Shown piece by piece: positions 5,192-6,594 of a stretch of DNA of 6,594 nt. The notes beneath the pieces were generated by a model that saw only the letters and a list, made by a program, of their open reading frames with translations, had not been told where the DNA came from and did no database searches. The stretch is from an uncultured Dechloromonas sp. (lineage in GTDB: Bacteria; Pseudomonadota; Gammaproteobacteria; Burkholderiales; Rhodocyclaceae). Position numbers and translations under genes: made by a program. The stretch covers positions 1 through 6,594 of the forward strand of contig CAMKYP010000222.1 of NCBI GenBank assembly GCA_946477505.1. Direction: 5' to 3'. Position 1 is the stretch's first letter. Each line of letters starts with the position of its first letter.

Positions 5192-6594
5192 TTAACGACG
5201 CATGAATTCAGGGCTAGCCAGCAGGGCGGCCATTTCTTCTTGTGGTGATAGGCCACCCAGGGCGGCCCGGGTTTCCGGCGTAAGGGGGCCGACCGCTGTC
5301 CGGATGGCAGCCAAATCCGCCGGGCAGGGGGCGAAATCGTTGCCAGCCCCTGGCACTGCAAGCGGAACCGGCCGGCTGGTCAGGGTTTGGGCTAGCCGGA
5401 TACGCTTGGACATGGCGGGTGACGACAGCCAGTCGGATTCCTGGCTGCCGTAGCCGTCCGGTGTCGAGCGCAGGAACGGCGCTTGTCCCTGGTCCTGCGC
5501 CGTGCGCCACAGGAGGGGGCCGTTGCCGATGACCCGGCCGTCGCAGACGGCCCGCGCCACCGACAGCACATAGTCGACCGGCTCCTTGAATTTGCCAGGG
5601 TGCTGCAGCGATTCGGCGAAGGCCGGGCTGTCGATCAACGCGGCCAGCGTCGCCGAAATGCGGCCGCCGCTGTTGCGGAAGGCAGCCGCCATGGCCTTGA
5701 CCACCTGGGGCGGTGGGTCGTCGGCCAGGAAGCGGCGGGCCAGCTTGCCGGCGATGTGTTCGGCGGTCTGCGGATGGTTGGCAAGCTGATCGAGGGCCTG
5801 GCGAATTTCCTCGATGCCGCGTCCGGTCGGATAGCTGCGCCCGAGCAGGCGTTTCTCACCAAAGTCGTGGCGATTGGGGTCGAAGAAGAAAAAGCCGATG
5901 CGTTCGGCGCCTGGGGCATTCAGCGCGCGTTCCGGGAGGCGGTTATTGACGACCCCGGCCCCGGTAATGATGCGAGCCAGCGCTTGGACATCGCCCTGGG
6001 TATAGCCGCCGGCAACGCCCAGCGTGTGCAGTTCGAGCAGTTCGCGGGCCAGGTTTTCGTTGATGCCGGCGCTCTGGCCCAGGCGTTCGGCACGCTGGGC
6101 AAAGCGGGAATCGACGGCGACAGAACGGTTGTTGTCGAGATAGATTTGCATCGCCGGGTGAAAGAAGCTCGCCTTGAGCAGGGCGGCGAAACTGTCTTCG
6201 CGCATGGCAAGCTGGATCTGTCGCGCGTAGTCGGCGGCGAGGAATTTGTTGAGGTGCTTGAGGCCGTGGATGGAGAAGTGGTTGAGCCAGAAATTAAGCA
6301 GCGCCTCATGGCCGGGATTATCGGAATTGGCGCTGTCGAGCAGGCGGTTGGCGCTGGCGGCGTTGAGCATCTGCCGGCCGTCCACTTCGCGCAGGGAGCG
6401 TACGGTATCGCTGCCGACCGGTTGCTGGGCGGCCGGCTTGTCCATGCGCTCGCTGCCGCCAGGACCATAGAGCGGCCACAGTTTGTCCAGCGTTTGGGCG
6501 GCGGGGGAGGCGGCGATCAGGCTGCTCAGGGCGGCCGGATAAGCCGGCGTGCCGCGGATGGCGCGGTCGAGGTAGTGGCGGGGAGTCATGCCGG
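5192..6594 (-). CDS. DUF1800 family protein, probably 5'-truncated by the window edge
   Basis: At least 465 residues of a DUF1800 protein, the usual partner of DUF1501, function unknown. Counted from the ATG at 6589, the family signatures are LLNFWLNHFSIHG (97-109), MQIYLDNNRS (147-156), NENLARELLELHTLGVAGGYTQGDV (177-201; Asn/Glu/Arg/His-rich core), then FFFFDPNRHDFGEKRLLG and, later, the GKL.RRF..DDPPP region. The reading frame stays open to base 6594. The usual N-terminal signal and RA.FGPTP-like motif are missing, and no ribosome site can be seen, so the ATG at 6589 is probably internal and the true start lies to the right. The stop TAA at 5192-5194 precedes the DUF1501 ATG by 18 bases holding its Shine-Dalgarno site, so the two are co-transcribed. 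Confidence 0.9.
   Translation of the reverse strand, partial: GMTPRHYLDRAIRGTPAYPAALSSLIAASPAAQTLDKLWPLYGPGGSERMDKPAAQQPVGSDTVRSLREVDGRQMLNAASANRLLDSANSDNPGHEALLNFWLNHFSIHGLKHLNKFLAADYARQIQLAMREDSFAALLKASFFHPAMQIYLDNNRSVAVDSRFAQRAERLGQSAGINENLARELLELHTLGVAGGYTQGDVQALARIITGAGVVNNRLPERALNAPGAERIGFFFFDPNRHDFGEKRLLGRSYPTGRGIEEIRQALDQLANHPQTAEHIAGKLARRFLADDPPPQVVKAMAAAFRNSGGRISATLAALIDSPAFAESLQHPGKFKEPVDYVLSVARAVCDGRVIGNGPLLWRTAQDQGQAPFLRSTPDGYGSQESDWLSSPAMSKRIRLAQTLTSRPVPLAVPGAGNDFAPCPADLAAIRTAVGPLTPETRAALGGLSPQEEMAALLASPEFMRR

Overview
This 6.6 kb window looks like chromosome from a GC-rich betaproteobacterium. A Rhodocyclales-like relative (Dechloromonas/Azoarcus type) is my best guess, from the GC-rich codon use of the rarA, DUF4126, DUF1501 and DUF1800 genes and from the environmental type of integron integrase. 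The taxonomy is inference; no marker gene is present.

Left part (1-297): no convincing complete gene. This stretch holds a perfect short palindrome, a cluster of short direct and inverted repeats, a strong hairpin, and next to the integrase gene a near-consensus LexA (SOS) box. In integrons the attI recombination site and the cassette array lie upstream of intI, so the array, if there is one, would lie to the left of this window and read leftwards. Base 1 falls inside a GTTA (minus strand) that could be the start of a GTTRRRY crossover core, but the window ends before this can be decided.

Integrase and toxin-antitoxin part (298-2060): a full-length, apparently intact integron integrase (intI) carries the integron-specific extra patch and all tyrosine-recombinase catalytic residues. 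A compact type II toxin-antitoxin pair follows on the same strand: an AbrB/MazE-like swapped-hairpin antitoxin and an overlapping PIN-domain (VapC-like) ribonuclease toxin. They have their own likely promoter and an inverted-repeat operator.

Housekeeping part (2083-3995): rarA (mgsA), the AAA+ ATPase of stalled replication forks, starts 22 bp after the toxin gene. It is followed with a 1-base overlap (TAATG) by a DUF4126 membrane protein. The toxin-antitoxin promoter may therefore also read into rarA.

Right part (3992-6594, minus strand): a two-gene unit of a DUF1800 protein (upstream, probably running off the right edge) and a DUF1501 protein with a twin-arginine signal. These two families are commonly found side by side and are probably exported; their joint role is unknown. 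The DUF1501 and DUF4126 genes converge so tightly that their stop codons overlap on a single CTAG.

The most informative signals are the SOS box on the integrase promoter, the repeat-rich putative attI region at the left edge, and the toxin-antitoxin module sitting directly between a mobile-element integrase and a conserved replication gene. I found no CRISPR array, tRNA, rRNA or clear terminator.
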